Shown: positions 1-10,711, counted from the stretch's first letter. The stretch is 64,000 nucleotides of DNA from Isochrysis galbana (GCA_018136815.1 CM030940.1:1680213-1744212), one strand, 5' to 3'. The notes: generated by a model not told the origin, from the letters alone. Made by a program: numbers and translations.

Positions 1-269
1 CGCTCGCGGATCTCGGTTGGAAGCAAGCGGAACCAAGCCCGCTCTTGTCCGACAGCAAGGGTGCAAAGGCACTCGCGGACAATCCCATCATGAAGGGTTT
101 GGCCCGTCACATCCATCGTCGTGAGCTCTACGTGCGTGAGCTCACGCAGAAGAATGTGTTACGCGTCTACCACGTTCAGACCGAGCTCAATGTGGCCGAC
201 ATGATGACGAAGCCCTTAGCGGCGAACAAGTTCACCAAGTTCCGTGGGCTGATCATGGTTCGCATCTGA
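1..269 (+). mobile_element. Copia (Ty1) pol 3' end: RNase H fragment
   Basis: The frame is open from the left edge to the stop at 267-269. It encodes the end of a Copia RNase H domain. The D-S-K-G-A-K-A-L-A motif matches the Copia D-N-K-G-A-I-x-L-A block. It is followed by KGLARHIHRRELYVRELT, equivalent to the family's R-x-K-H-I-D-x-R-x-H-x-x-R-E segment, and by NVADMMTKPLAANKF, equivalent to the conserved xADxxTKPL. The rest of the element lies off the left edge. Whether this copy is active cannot be judged. Confidence 0.9.
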
Positions 270-309
270 GATCTTGCTGCCTTGCGAATCCCTCATTTGT
301 TGCCCTTCT

Positions 310-600
310 CCGGGGGATCAGGTCAAGGGGGGGTGAGAAGCGCAAGGCTTCATACAAGGCTTCATGCAAGGCTTAATGTGCGTCGTGAACCCAAGGCCTA
401 GCTATGGCTAGGTGGTGTGCAAAGCATTTGTTCTTGTTGGGGTTTTGTTTTTGTGTCGGTTACGTGATCGGCGGTTGAGTCGGTTACGGCGGTTGAGTCG
501 GTTACGGCGGTTGAGTCGTTTGAACGGACACCGGACCGTGCAAGGGTAGAGACCCCTAAGAGACAAGTAACAAGAAAGCTTTCGCCACTCAGCCACCAAT
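310..600 (+). repeat. Polypurine tract and probable 3' LTR, with an 18-bp tandem repeat
   Basis: A purine run (AAGGGGGGG, 325-333) lies 56 bp past the Copia stop and is followed by TG at 334. This is the usual layout of a polypurine tract and 3' LTR start. The sequence then holds CTTCATRCAAGGCTT repeats (345-375) and three copies of an 18-bp unit GCGGTTGAGTCGGTTACG (about 471-524). The LTR end was not found, because the sequence runs into the opposite-strand Copia fragment at about 590-600. Confidence 0.5.
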
Positions 601-2413
601 TGCGGCCGGACTGCACCAAGCCATAGAGCGATTGCCCTAAGAGGGCTGCTAGTTCTTGTCCTTGTTCATCGTACTTGCGGTAGTTCTTGGGCATGCGTAC
701 CCAAACGCGCTCGTTGGGGGGCAACTCGCTCTGCGTGTACGCGGAGATGGCGTCGGCGGCGCCCTTGTACGTGCACATGATGACGGAGATGACGCAGAAC
801 AGTCGAAAGCCGCCATGGGAGATGGTTGGCGAGTACGAGAGGTCAAAGTCAATGCCCGGTACTTGGCGGAAGCCTTGAACGTACATGCGCGACTTGCGGA
901 TGCCGTCGCGCTTGTAGCGGAGGGTCTCACCTAGTGGGATGGCGCGTCCCACTTCCTTGATTGGCTTCTCGTCGATGAAGGTCTTGTTGGTCACCAAGGT
1001 GTTGTACTCCTTCATGCGCGCCTCCTCCCACAAGTCTTGTTCATCTTGTGGTAGGAACTTGAGTTGGTGCGGCTTGAAGGGCTTTGGGAAGCCGATGTAG
1101 ATGGCGTCGTTGCACACCTCGGTCGCCATCAAGATCTTGTGGCACATCGACGCCGAGTACTCGCTTGCACTCTCGTCGCCAAAGACAGTGTTGTCGTTGC
1201 CCAAGGTGGAGTAGTCCATCACCGTGTACGGGAGCTCCTCTCCCGCGATGCGGCTTGAGCGGCGTGGTGCGGTGTCCTCCTTGCCATCTTCCGACTCGAA
1301 TGGCCCGCGTTGCACTTCGCCACTTGGCGTAAGCGTATCGTTATCCTCCTCATCGGACTCGATGATGCGGCGGTGACGTTGAGGAGCTCGGATAGGCGAC
1401 GTGGTGTCGGAGGCATTGTCGCTATTGTCCTCTTCCACCTCCGTGATGGGGCCCGAGTAGGAATGCTCCGAGGGCGTGTAGTCCGGATCCTCGTGGTCCT
1501 CCGGGATGCCAAACGCGTAGATTGAGCCATGCATCTTGCCGTATTGGTCGGTCTTGTCAATGGGGATCTCACCCCCCCTCGTGGTTTTCCACGGAAACTC
1601 GGACTCCATGAAGGTGGCGTGCACACCGCTCACAAACACCTTGCCCGTCTCGAGCGACATGAAGATGTTGCCCGTGTGGTAGCGTGCCGGGCCCAAGTAG
1701 ATGCACTCTTGTGCTTGCTCCGACAAGTTGTTGTCGCGGTACGCCTTGGGCTTTTGCACGATGGCCTTGCAACCGAACACCTTGAGCATGCTCAGGTTGA
1801 CCGTGTGGCGGATGCCGGCACGCACTAGAGGAGGAGCAGTGTCTTTGGCGCCGGGGATGCGGTTGATGATCACCATCGCGGGATAGAGCGCAAACTCCCA
1901 ATACTCTTGGGGGGCATTGCACCCCAGGAGCAATGGACGCATGGTGCGCTCGAGCAACTTGACCGCGATTTCCGCAGGGTTGCCCCACGGCTCGTACGGG
2001 TTGCTCTCTTGCTTGCGGATCAAGTTGCTATCGCAAATCTCTTGCACCTTGTCGCTCTTGAGCACGGGCTCATTGTCCGAGTGCAAGCGCTTCACGATGA
2101 AGAACCCTTGCGTGTCCGCCAAGAAGCGCTGCAACATCGTTGGATGCTCCGACTTGAAGCGCATGGGATACACGAACACGAGGCCGGAGAAGACGTCGTA
2201 GAACACGTCCACGTACTTGTAGCCCGTGAGCACGCTGCGGCAAGGCATAGTGAGGATGTCGTTGGTGATAACGTCAGTGGCCGTCGTACTTCTCTTCGTG
2301 CACGTACAAGGGCGCCGCCGATGCCATCTCCGCGTACACGCAGAGCGAGTTGCCCCCCAACGAGCGCGTTTGGGTACGCGCGGGGGGGTTACTCTTCGGG
2401 CGCGAACTGTCAA
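398..2413 (-). mobile_element. Copia integrase-RT fragment, inverted and 3'-truncated
   Basis: This 671-codon open frame carries Copia pol. The integrase core has YVDVFYDVFSG (first D), KRLHSDNEP (second D) and NPYEPWGNPAE (catalytic E). After it come the conserved VFGCKAIV segment and a variable acidic linker. The Copia RT follows (FLPQDEQDLWEEARMKEY, then AADAISAYTQSELP with the first palm Asp, then SLYGLVQSGRNWW). The frame leaves RT homology just after this motif, before any YxDD box, and ends in LTR-like tandem-repeat sequence. The RT active site and RNase H are therefore missing. The orientation is opposite to the neighbouring fragment at 1-269, so these are two different insertions or a rearranged locus. 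Confidence 0.88.
2298..2379 (+). repeat. 82-bp inverted copy of the Copia RT palm segment
   Basis: This stretch is the reverse complement of 695-776 with one mismatch. In plus orientation it encodes the same TYKGAADAISAYTQSELPP segment as the minus-strand RT. It sits at the upstream end of the minus-strand fragment, so the fragment is bracketed by its own RT sequence in inverted orientation. Confidence 0.9.
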
Positions 2414-2439
2414 CAGCGAATCATAAAAGTAGTTTTATG

Positions 2440-3070
2440 ATTTTCTAAGTAGTATCGTTGTTGCCCATGTTAGTATTTAAAAAGCCCTGTTTGACCGCCC
2501 TACAACCAGTCTCCCGCACCTCTTCCACAGGTGCCCGATTCCACAACCTAATAATACGCGATTTGCTTGCTCGTAAGGGCGGGCACCCCGCGGGTGGAGT
2601 GTTTGACCACTTACCAAAATGGACGAGGGGCAAAGCAAATGGTTGCGTTGCACCCCAGACGAAAGCAAAGAATAGGTAGAGGAGGGAATGGGGGTAGAAC
2701 TTGTTGACTACGACAACAAAGATGGAAGTGGGGAAAGAGGCAGGGAGAGTTCCAAATGGAGCGCAATTGCTCGTGCCCCCAAGTTGCTGTGAATAAGCGC
2801 GAAGTCGTGATTGTGGCAAGCTGAGAATCGTTGGACGAGTAAAAAATACGACCACGTCCAAGCCCGTACGCTGGGTGCAGCGCCATTAGGTCGCATGAAG
2901 GCAGTCGTACACTAGGACAGCTATTGTTTGTACCTTCCGGTCCCCTCCCCGCTCCCGCCGGGCTGCTCGCGCAACCATGCTGAAATGTGCGTGTGCCCGG
3001 TATGATCCGCCCCTGAGAGTGGCAACGCACAAGAGTTGGTGAGACGCCATTTGACCCAGCCCGGGCAGTC
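2440..3070. other. Intergenic, no gene recognised
   Basis: Several overlapping open frames exist on both strands, but none has a recognisable domain or persuasive composition. A short motif near 2477-2496 (AAAAGCCCTGTTTGACCG) recurs at about 14869-14888 and may be part of a dispersed repeat. Confidence 0.4.
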
Positions 3071-5386
3071 CTAGTGTGGATCATGCGTGGGGAGGCGATC
3101 TGGGGCGCCATGACGTATGTAGTCTAGCAAGCTATGGCTGTGGACGGGTGGGATGACAGAGGTGAACAGGTGGAGCTGCACGATGTAGGAGTTGCTCCGG
3201 GAGTTGGCTGGCCGGGCGGTGTGTGGCGCACAGTCAGCAGCCGTGCCCTTCACGTAGCCATCCGGGTTTGCCACCTTCCAGTCGCAGCCTCCTCGGACAA
3301 GAGCTTTGACACATTCGAAGTGGTTGTTCTTGGCAGCATAGTGCAATGCCGTCTCGCCCTGCTTGTTCACATGGTTCGGTTCGGCACCCGCCTTCAAGCA
3401 AAGGACACAACATTCTGTGTAGCCGTTCTGCGAGGCACGCTTCAGCGGTGCGTTGCCGTTGGTCTACACTTGCGCGGCAGCAGAAGCGCGCCGGGGTGGG
3501 GTGGGGGGGTGGGGGGGTGACACGCTAGGAGTGTATGGGGCAGGCTTAATGTGCCAGCGCGCGCTATCAGTTGGCTGGACGCGCCCTGTCTCCCCATTTC
3601 CCGGCTGCTCGTGGCGGTCACACCGCGTGCAGGTTGCTTTTTTGTTCCTTCCCCAACCCTCCATTGCGCGCACACAATCGCAGTGCAGGCCGCTCGATGG
3701 TAAGAGCACCTGAATGAGGTTGACGTCCGCACCATGGTCGATGAGCCATTGCACCGCTGCTGCCTGTCCTGCGCCCGCTGCAAGATTGACAGGCGTTGTG
3801 CCGTCATCGCGCTGTCTATTAATAGCTGCCAAGGGGTCGGGGCAGTGTTTGAGGAGCATCTCGGCCACGTGCAGCTTGCCAGACATGACGGCCGACATGA
3901 GCGGCGTCACATTACCCGTGCAGATAGTATTTGGCTGTCCTCCCTTCTCGAGCAGGCGTTCGACGAGCCAGGGGTAGCCCGCCCCACTTGCCGCCTTCAG
4001 CCAGTCGTTTAGGCGCCGCTGCGATGCGTTGATGTCTATGAGTGCACAGGGTGGGCGGGCAGATCGGCGGAGGGCACGCGCGCGGCCATGCGCAGCGGCG
4101 GCGGCGCACGAGGATGCTGTGACGAGGGAGGGGGAATTGGGGGCTTCGAGCTCGGGGCGACGCGTCGAGTGGCAGGACTCACAGTCGAGCGCGTCATCAC
4201 CGCATGCCGCAGCTTGCACCTCAGGGAAGCTCGAGCACGCTCGCGCGCCAGTAATGCACGAGCGCACGCGGTCGTTGAGCTCCTCGTAGCCGCCCTCCAT
4301 TTTGTTGACTTGCCCTAGGATTCGCTCGCGGTCCTCAGGATTGAGCGCGTCAGCCTGCTTGATGTCGATCAAGTTTTGCAGAGCCTTGGTCATGTCGGAG
4401 TTGCCCTGCGTACGGCAAAAGCATGCGCGTCAGGGTGGCAGGGTGCAACGGCGTGCTCCGCAGGGACTACAGAGGTGCGCTTCCCAGGAGAAGTGGGGAG
4501 GCGAAATTGAGCGAGGGAGAAGGGGGAAGAGGAAAGGCGAGGGGAGAGCAGGGCATCCACACACCTGAAACGCATAGAATCCCTCCTCGCTCCTCTGTGA
4601 GCTCATGTTGCCCACCTTCATTATAATGGCAAAGCGCGGGTCCTTCTTCTCTGCCTCGATGGCTGACATGACGTCGACGAGGCACCACGCGCGCAGGAAG
4701 CTGATTTGAGCGCGAATGGGTGCGGGCACCAGGTCTATCCTGCGCGCGAGCATCTCTGAGTTGGAGAGGTTGGCAAGACAGTTGACCCCCTGGATCTGCT
4801 TCGTGGGCGAGGCCTGGCAGCAAATCACGAAGGAGCTGCAGCGTGAGACGACGCTCGCGTACTGCAGGTCGGCACTGTTGCCCTCCCACTGGCGCACAGC
4901 AAAGATGTCGATCCAAACGCGCCGGTGGCGATCGGCGCGGTCGGCCAGCGCGCTCACTAGCACGCCCCATAGTGCGCCCCAGCTGTGCGAGACGAATGTG
5001 TCCGCACGGCCGACAGCACCGGAGCGGCGCACGTCCGGCAGGTCTGCGTACCGCAGCCGCGAGCCACGCGTCGCCGGCCGCACAATGTCGTACACAACCT
5101 TCCAGGTGGGAAGGTGCCAGCAGTCGTGCCGCCGCGTGAAGTCGAGCAGGAACTCGATGGTCACGCCCCGCTCGTGCAGAGCATCGGCAGCGGCAGCAGA
5201 GCCCGGCTCATTTGTGCCAAACGCTGTCAGGTCTTCTGCGGCTACAGCGGCGGCCCAGGCAGCCTCAGAGCGGTCAGGCTCGGGCTCCGGCTCGGGCTCG
5301 GGCTCGGGCGGCGCCGAGCGCACGCCCGCCCCCTCTTTGCACTGCTCAAGCACGTCCAGCTCGCCCTTGGAGAGCGAGCAGCCCAT
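3071..5386 (-). CDS. SHSW/TIR-like and ankyrin-repeat protein, lipid-anchored N-terminus
   Basis: Three exons join in phase on the minus strand: 5386-4565, 4405-3710 and 3463-3071 (about 636 aa; the 3' end is the least certain part). The protein starts MGCSLSK, a classic N-myristoylation plus palmitoylation context, followed by a PE repeat. Residues about 128-260 hold DTFVSHSWG, RVWIDIFAV and SSFVICCQ, the pattern of the TIR-like SHSW domain common in algal proteins. Exon 2 has an Ala/Arg-rich linker that could hide a further intron. Four ankyrin repeats follow (GNVTPLMSAVMSGKLHVAEMLL, then GTTPVNLAAGAGQ, NGNAPLKRASQNG and GETALHYAAKNNH). The splice donors read CAG|GTG and the acceptors CAG or TAG. 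A membrane-associated signalling or scaffold role is inference. The N-terminus at 5386 is supported by the MGC motif. Confidence 0.75.
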
Positions 5387-5489
5387 CGAGTCTGCTGCCG
5401 CCGCCGCGCGCTGCCCTCCCTTGCCCCTCGCCCGTGGACGGTATCACCGGCCCGACTCGCGGGATGAGCGCGCCCGCGCTCGCTCGCGC

Positions 5490-6010
5490 CGAGAGCGGCA
5501 GTCGGAAGGGGGGGGGAGAGGGAGGGGGAGAGGGAGGGGACGCGCGCGAGAGGGAGGGGGGAGGGGAAGGCTGTTTCCGCGCGGGGGAAGGGGAAGGGGG
5601 GGGCGGAAAAGGGCAATGCGGCGGCGGCGGCGGCGGGGGGAGTGGGGGGGGGCGGGGGGGGGCGGAAGAGGGGGGGAGAGAGAGAGAGAGGGAAGAGAGA
5701 GAGAGCGAGAGGGAAGAGAGAGAGGGAGAGAGGGAGAGAGGGAGGGAGAGAGGGAGAGAGGGAGAGAGAGAGGGAGAGAGGGAGAGAGGGAGAGAGGGAG
5801 AGAGGGAGAGAGAGAGAGAGAGTGGGCGGAAGGGCGGCCCGCCGCCGCCTTGCGGACGGAGGGAGGAGCGGCCCACGGCGGCGAGTGGGGCCGCGCGCGG
5901 GGGGGGAGGGGGGGGCGCGCTCTCGGCTATTTTGGGGGCGCGGGGGAAGAGGGAAGAGGCCGGGATCCTCGCCCTCCTCCTCTCTGTGGGCGCCGGGAGG
6001 GGGGGGCGGA
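5490..6010. repeat. Purine-rich low-complexity tract (GGGGA / GAGAGG)
   Basis: Dense G-runs lead into (GA)n and GAGAGG arrays at about 5670-5822, followed by more G-rich sequence. On the minus strand this is a long pyrimidine tract directly upstream of the ankyrin gene start at 5386. The long open frames through it (for example RERERE or PSLPLSLS peptides) are consequences of the repeat, not genes. Confidence 0.9.
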
Positions 6011-6129
6011 GGGGGGGGGGTGGGTTGCGCTGAAGAGGGGATGGGATGGGCGCACAGGAGCAGCACACACCCCGAGCCGCGCGCGCAGGAGAAGCCGCAG
6101 CTCACGTGTGGTTTGCGGAGTGCTGTCAA

Positions 6130-6557
6130 GTAGAGCTGTAGAGCTCTAGAGAGGTTTGCCAGTTCTCTTTCTCTTTGATGGTGGCTGGCCGGTTTCCCAA
6201 TGCTACGAGGACCGACTTTGGCTATGCCCATAGGATACAAGTAGGTGGTAAAAAAAATACGCGCGCTCATTGTTTTAGGGGGGGTGAGTAGGTAGTTGAC
6301 GGGTGTTCATTGTCGAGCGCCGTGAGTTGGGTGTGTTCGCGGCGCAGCCGCGGGGTGCACTTCGTGGTTTCGCTTGGTTGAGCGCCGCGTTTACGCGGCG
6401 CGACGGAAATTTTCAGAGGTTTTGAGAGTGTTCACTTTATGGGTCAAGGGAGTAGTAGGTAGTTGACTATGTTCAAACGGTCAAAAAGTTTGAGTTGAGT
6501 TCGCGTTCGACTATCGACTATTTCTTTTACCACCTACTTGTAGAGGATGGCTGTAGG
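6130..6557. other. AT-richer spacer, no gene
   Basis: No coding signal is visible. The sequence has short near-repeats such as GTAGGTAGTTGAC (about 6288 and 6452) and a GCAGCCGCGGGG segment. It ends at the 16-bp target duplication of the following element. Confidence 0.5.
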
Positions 6558-6573
6558 CACGCGAGGGGCTGTA

Positions 6574-7721
6574 AATTTTAAATTTTTAACAAATTTTTAT
6601 GGGTCGCGGCGCGGCAAAGGAACGGGACTAGCCCTCACTCAAGACAGGACACCCTGCCGCGGCAAGCGCAAGCACCCTTCCCCCCTTATGCCACCCAGCT
6701 CTTCACTAGCTTTCTACCTGCGCTAGCCAGAGCGCCCCTCCCTCCACACTCAGACAGCCCCCTACGCCAGGATCCTGTTCTGGTCTCGCAGGCAAGGGGG
6801 CCTAATGGGAGGGAGAGGAGCAACTCCTCAGAGAGGAGCTGTGGGGAAGGAGATGTCTGAGTGGGGGCGCTATACCCTTGCGCTAGGCATGGGCAGCGAC
6901 GCCGCCTCAAGACATGTCCTCCCTCTTGTCTTGAGTCGAAATTTTTGGTGCTTGAAGCAGAGGGCAAGGGGGTTTGTGCTTCTTGGGTTAGTTGTAGTTG
7001 GAAGAGGGAGTGGGAGTGGGAGAGGGAGTGAAGTGTTGGAAGAGGGCCCAAGGCAGGGCACTGAGTTGAAGGTAATTGTGGCCCACAAGAGTGGGGTGAA
7101 AACGTGAAGTGTATCAACAAGGGTCTTGAGTTGAAATTTTTGGTGCTTTGAACAGAGGGCGAGGGGGTTCGTGCTGTTTGGGTTGGTTCTAGAGGGAAGG
7201 GAGAGTAGGAGAGGGAGTCAAGTGTTGAAGGAGGGCCCAAGGCAGGGCACTGAGTTGTAGGTTCTTGTGGCCCACAGGAGTGGGGTGAAAACGAGAAGTG
7301 AGTCAACATGTTGAAAAACAGAGGCACAAGTTGCTCTCCGTAGGAGATTGATGGTTGTGAAGTGCCCTCCCATGTTGGGTGCACTGATGGTAGAGGTTTC
7401 CACCATGGGGAGGGCAGCTGAGCTGCCCTCCCACATGAGGTGCTCTTGGGGTGGGAGGGTTTCCCACTGTTGGAGGGGGTCTCAAAGACCCCCTGCTTGC
7501 TACGCAGAGCCATGGGGGCAACCTGTTCGGTGCCAGTGCTCGCCACCCCGCGCGCTTGCGCGGGCGTGGTTTGGATGGGCTGGATGGGCTCTGAGAGGGC
7601 TTTCTGACGAGCCGCCCCGGGCGGCATGGGGCGTCCCAGGTGGGGCGCGGTGGCGAGGGTCGCCTGGGGCTCGGGAGCGGTCGCGGCACGCTCCATAGTT
7701 CAAACTATAACAATAGTTTTC
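6574..7721 (-). mobile_element. 1.15 kb non-LTR-like element, copy A
   Basis: This copy is flanked by a perfect 16-bp direct repeat CACGCGAGGGGCTGTA (6558-6573 and 7722-7737), a target-site duplication of the length typical of target-primed non-LTR insertions. On the minus strand it starts with the near-palindrome AACTATTGTTATAGTTT (7718-7702). A 336-codon frame then begins MERAATAPEP at 7696 and ends at 6686. The element finishes in an AT-rich tail that is longer here than in copy B. The protein is Pro/Ser/Thr-rich and has no RT or endonuclease. It contains two diverged tandem units of about 190 bp (about 6930-7120 and 7120-7310). It is nearly identical, in inverted orientation, to 11276-12426. 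Confidence 0.85.
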
Positions 7722-7847
7722 CACGCGAGGGGCTGTAGCATGAGCCTAGCGTCGGCAACGGGCACGAGGCGCACACGAGATCCCACTGCACTCCAACTCC
7801 CATGGCTGGGGAATAGATCTCGCGCTCGACTCCCCCACATGCTCCTC

Positions 7848-7925
7848 AACTAAGTTTATACTTAGCTCGCCCATGGGGGGGCACGAGCCCCCCCCTCTCT
7901 CCACTCCTCCCCTGCCAGAAACCAG
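7848..7925 (+). mobile_element. 5' fragment of a related non-LTR family member
   Basis: The box AACTAAGTTTATACTTAG (7848-7865) is followed 7 bp later by ATGGGGGGGCACGAGCC and a CT/C-rich stretch. The same order occurs on the minus strand at 61566-61480. The match ends near 7920, where the next element begins. Confidence 0.6.
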
Positions 7926-7950
7926 AAAAACTATCGTTATAGTTTCAGCG

Positions 7951-9076
7951 ATGGAGCGCGCGCCGACCGCTCCCACCTCCCAGCCCCCTGCCGCCACGAC
8001 GCCCCACCGGGGCCGCCCCAAGCCGCCGGAGCCGAAGCGCTCGCAGGCTGCCCCCCTCACGGACAGTGACGTCGACATGATGTTCCCGCCCTCACCTCCC
8101 CTACAACACCAGAAGCAGGGAACAGGCAGAGTCCTGTTCCCTGCAGAACAACAGGGCCAGCCTCTGGCCCTGCCGCCTGCCACTGCCGCCTTGCCACCCC
8201 AACAAGGACTCCCCATGGTGGGTGGCAGCACTGCTGCCACCCCCATGGAGGCAACTCCTACCACCAGTGCACCCCTCGTGGGCGGGCACTTCACACAACA
8301 ATCAATCCTGGGGGCCTTTTCGGCCTCCAACCTCTCAAAAAACACCAGTGATGGTGCATCAGTTCATCAGCTGACACCAACTTCGAGGCTGACACTGATA
8401 TCATAGCTGATATAAGCTGATGGACCTTATCAGCTGTTATCACCTCCAAGGCCCTGAGCGAGCAGATTATCAGCTGATATCAGTGGCTTGTGTATTTGCT
8501 GCAGATATAAAAATAACAAAACGCCCTCCAAGAAGGAATATTTGGGCGACACGCGGCTCAGATGACAGTACGCGGACGATGTGCACCGCAGCAGACCCGT
8601 TCGACTCCCGCTGGAGACCAGTACGACGTCCATCCGACCTCACAAAAATTTATTTTTTTTTCACTTTTTTTGGATGTAGAAAGTAAAGGGGACTGGGTGT
8701 TTTGTTTTCTCCCAGCTCCAAGCTGCTGACAACTGACAACTGATATCAGTTATCAGCTCGAGGTGAGCTGATACTGATGTAAAAAACTGATATCAGTACT
8801 GATGCACCATCACTGAAAAACACCAACCAGAAATCGTACGCCGAAGCGGCTGGACCCATGGCAAAGCAGCCAGCACAGAAGCAGCAAGGCCCACCTCAAC
8901 CCACTCAACAACCCACGCTACCCTCGCGCAAGCGAGCGGACCCGCAATCGGACCCAAAACCGAACCCACCCATAGCAACGCAATTCACCTCTCCCCCTCA
9001 TGATCAAGATGAGGAAGAGGAACCGGAGGGGCTCCGGGAGGGGGCTCCGGCAGTAAAGAGCTCATTTCTACTCTAG
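7951..9076 (+). pseudogene. Non-LTR element ORF1-like gene split by a hAT MITE
   Basis: The near-palindrome AACTATCGTTATAGTTT (7929-7945) precedes ATG 7951 (MERAPTAPTSQPPAATTPHRG). The frame runs to 8345, where the MITE at 8346-8815 interrupts it. After the 8-bp target duplication, coding resumes in the same frame at 8825 (NQKSYAEAAGPMAKQ) and stops at 9074-9076. The full product would be about 218 residues, Pro/Gln-rich with an acidic DEEEEPEG tail. The first half aligns in order with the ORF in copies A and B (conserved MERA, VGGHFT/WEGTSQ and SILG/SISY positions). An ORF1-type (gag-like) role is inferred from position and family; no known domain is visible. Confidence 0.7.
8346..8815. mobile_element. 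hAT-type MITE, 470 bp
   Basis: The ends are perfect 18-bp inverted repeats (CAGTGATGGTGCATCAGT at 8346-8363 and its complement at 8798-8815). They are flanked by an exact 8-bp duplication AAAAACAC (8338-8345 and 8816-8823). CAGTG ends plus an 8-bp duplication are diagnostic of hAT elements. The interior has many CAGCTGATATCAG-type palindromes near both ends and no transposase. It also has a tRNA-like box A/B pair (GGCTCAGATGAC near 8550 and GTTCGACTCCC near 8600). Confidence 0.92.
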
Positions 9077-9300
9077 AGCTCTAGTGCTAGTGTGCAGACT
9101 GGAAGGAAAGCGCTTGCGCGCGCCCGGCGGGCGGACGAGGCGCCGCCCGCCCGCCTGCCACGCCCTTGGCCCTCCGCCTCCGCACGCCGCACCGTCCCCT
9201 GGCGGCAGGCCAGCCTCCTCTTCGAAGAACGGCTTCTCTCCCGTAACCCCACCCTCTCAGCGCTTCGCGGCTGGCTCCCGCCTCTCTCCCTCGCGCGCCA

Positions 9301-9400
9301 NNNNNNNNNNNNNNNNNNNNNNNNNNNNNNNNNNNNNNNNNNNNNNNNNNNNNNNNNNNNNNNNNNNNNNNNNNNNNNNNNNNNNNNNNNNNNNNNNNNN
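9301..9400. other. Assembly gap (100 N)
   Basis: Exactly 100 undetermined bases, a placeholder length. The true size and order of the flanks are therefore uncertain, and this affects the upstream region of the gene at 9404. Confidence 1.
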
Positions 9401-9403
9401 GCG

Positions 9404-10711
9404 ATGCACGCGCTGCCGCCGCTGCTGCTGTCGCTCCTGCTGCTGCCCGCAAGCACGCTCGCACAGAGCCCCTGGCCACCACGCTGGAGCGACAGCGGCG
9501 ACTGCTATCTGAAGCCAAGTCTGCGCGTCGCGTGCGATGGCTGGTGCGGCAACCACTTCTACCGCGTCGACATGCAGCTTGAGCACTGGCGCAATGGTGA
9601 CCGGATTGCGCTCCGGCTGCAGCCCAAGCTTGTGGGACCTGTCGGCTCGCGCATCAAGCTGGTAACGCGCATCGCGGGCGCGCGCCTCTACGACTGGGAC
9701 AAGGTCAACAACTACGTTACATTCGATGTTCTCGGCCCATCCTTCTCCTTCTACCTACAGACCGAGGTGCCCGAACAATTCTGGCGGGGCGGCGTCGAGG
9801 CTGCTGCATTTGAGTGGGTGTGCACGCCACCGCTGCCGCCGCCTGCGCCGCCGCCGCCGCCCGCGCCGCCGCCGCCGCCGCCGCCGCCGAGCCCTGGGCC
9901 ACCGCCGCCCTCGCCACCGCTTCCACCGCCGCCCTCGCCACCCGCGCCGCCGCCGCCCTCGCCCACATCACCGCCACCGCCGCCACCACCACCACCGTTG
10001 CCGCCCGCTCCGCCGCCACCACCATCCGTGGTGCTGTACTCGATCCTCAGCGCGGTCAGCTCCATCCCACTGCTCGCGCTCGCTGCGGTCGTGGCGCTCC
10101 TATGGCGCCGCAAGTGCAGAGGCGAGGCGGGCCGGCGCGGCCGGCGGCGGCTGATAAGCCACATACGCACTCGTGGCCGTTACTTGCGAAGACAAGCTGA
10201 CAACGAGAGCGACGGGAGTGACAGGAGCGACGGCGGCGCGCAGGAGCGCTGCCCCGCCCTGCTGGAGATTCCCACCCACGTCGATGTGCACGGCAAGGTT
10301 TACTTGGTGCAGCTCCAGCTGGGCGGTGTCGCGTCATGGGCCGACGTGAGCGAGCGGGTGCACGAGTCGTGCGAACTCTTTGGCATCCCCGAGTTGCCCG
10401 ATCAAGGAATCATGCACCTCGTCCTCGAGCTGGATGGGCGGCGCGTGCCCGTCACTCCCCGCACGCGTTTCGCCGCTCTCAGCCGCACCTCGGCGCTCCG
10501 GGTCACCATCACTACGGGCGAGGGCGTCCAGCCCGAGTCGGTCACCGAGACGCCCGCCGAGCACGCGATCCGGATGCGTGAGGCTAATGCGAGAGCAAAG
10601 GCGGCAAAGAGACTGAAGAAGGGGCGTGGCGGCCGGAGCGCCTACGGGAGGTTGCCTACCGCCGAGGACGACGAGGATGCGGTGACAGAGGGCCGGCGCG
10701 AGGCCGTGTGA
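9404..10711 (+). CDS. Secreted/membrane protein: signal peptide, polyproline, one TM, cytoplasmic tail
   Basis: This is a single-exon frame of 435 residues starting 4 bases after the assembly gap. Residues 1-21 (MHALPPLLLSLLLLPASTLAQ) form a signal peptide. An ectodomain of about 120 residues follows with four or five Cys (DCYLKPSLRVACDGWCGN) and no family I recognise. Residues about 140-208 are PPPSPPPPAPPP hydroxyproline-rich-glycoprotein-like sequence. One membrane helix (about 210-232) ends in a basic stop-transfer WRRKCR. The tail has a charged SDGSDRSDGG linker and a compact region (about 285-375, ending TRFAALSRTSALRVTIT) whose pattern resembles a ubiquitin/PB1-like fold. The C-terminus is basic then acidic. 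A cell-surface or wall-linked receptor-like role is inference. An upstream exon could lie in the gap, but the signal peptide argues that this ATG is the start. Confidence 0.82.
   Translation: MHALPPLLLSLLLLPASTLAQSPWPPRWSDSGDCYLKPSLRVACDGWCGNHFYRVDMQLEHWRNGDRIALRLQPKLVGPVGSRIKLVTRIAGARLYDWDKVNNYVTFDVLGPSFSFYLQTEVPEQFWRGGVEAAAFEWVCTPPLPPPAPPPPPAPPPPPPPPSPGPPPPSPPLPPPPSPPAPPPPSPTSPPPPPPPPPLPPAPPPPPSVVLYSILSAVSSIPLLALAAVVALLWRRKCRGEAGRRGRRRLISHIRTRGRYLRRQADNESDGSDRSDGGAQERCPALLEIPTHVDVHGKVYLVQLQLGGVASWADVSERVHESCELFGIPELPDQGIMHLVLELDGRRVPVTPRTRFAALSRTSALRVTITTGEGVQPESVTETPAEHAIRMREANARAKAAKRLKKGRGGRSAYGRLPTAEDDEDAVTEGRREAV

Noticed and set aside
5242..6270. Long overlapping ORFs rich in Arg-Glu-Gly or Pro-Ser-Leu
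   Set aside because: They are translations of a GA/GGGA simple repeat and lack stops only because of composition.
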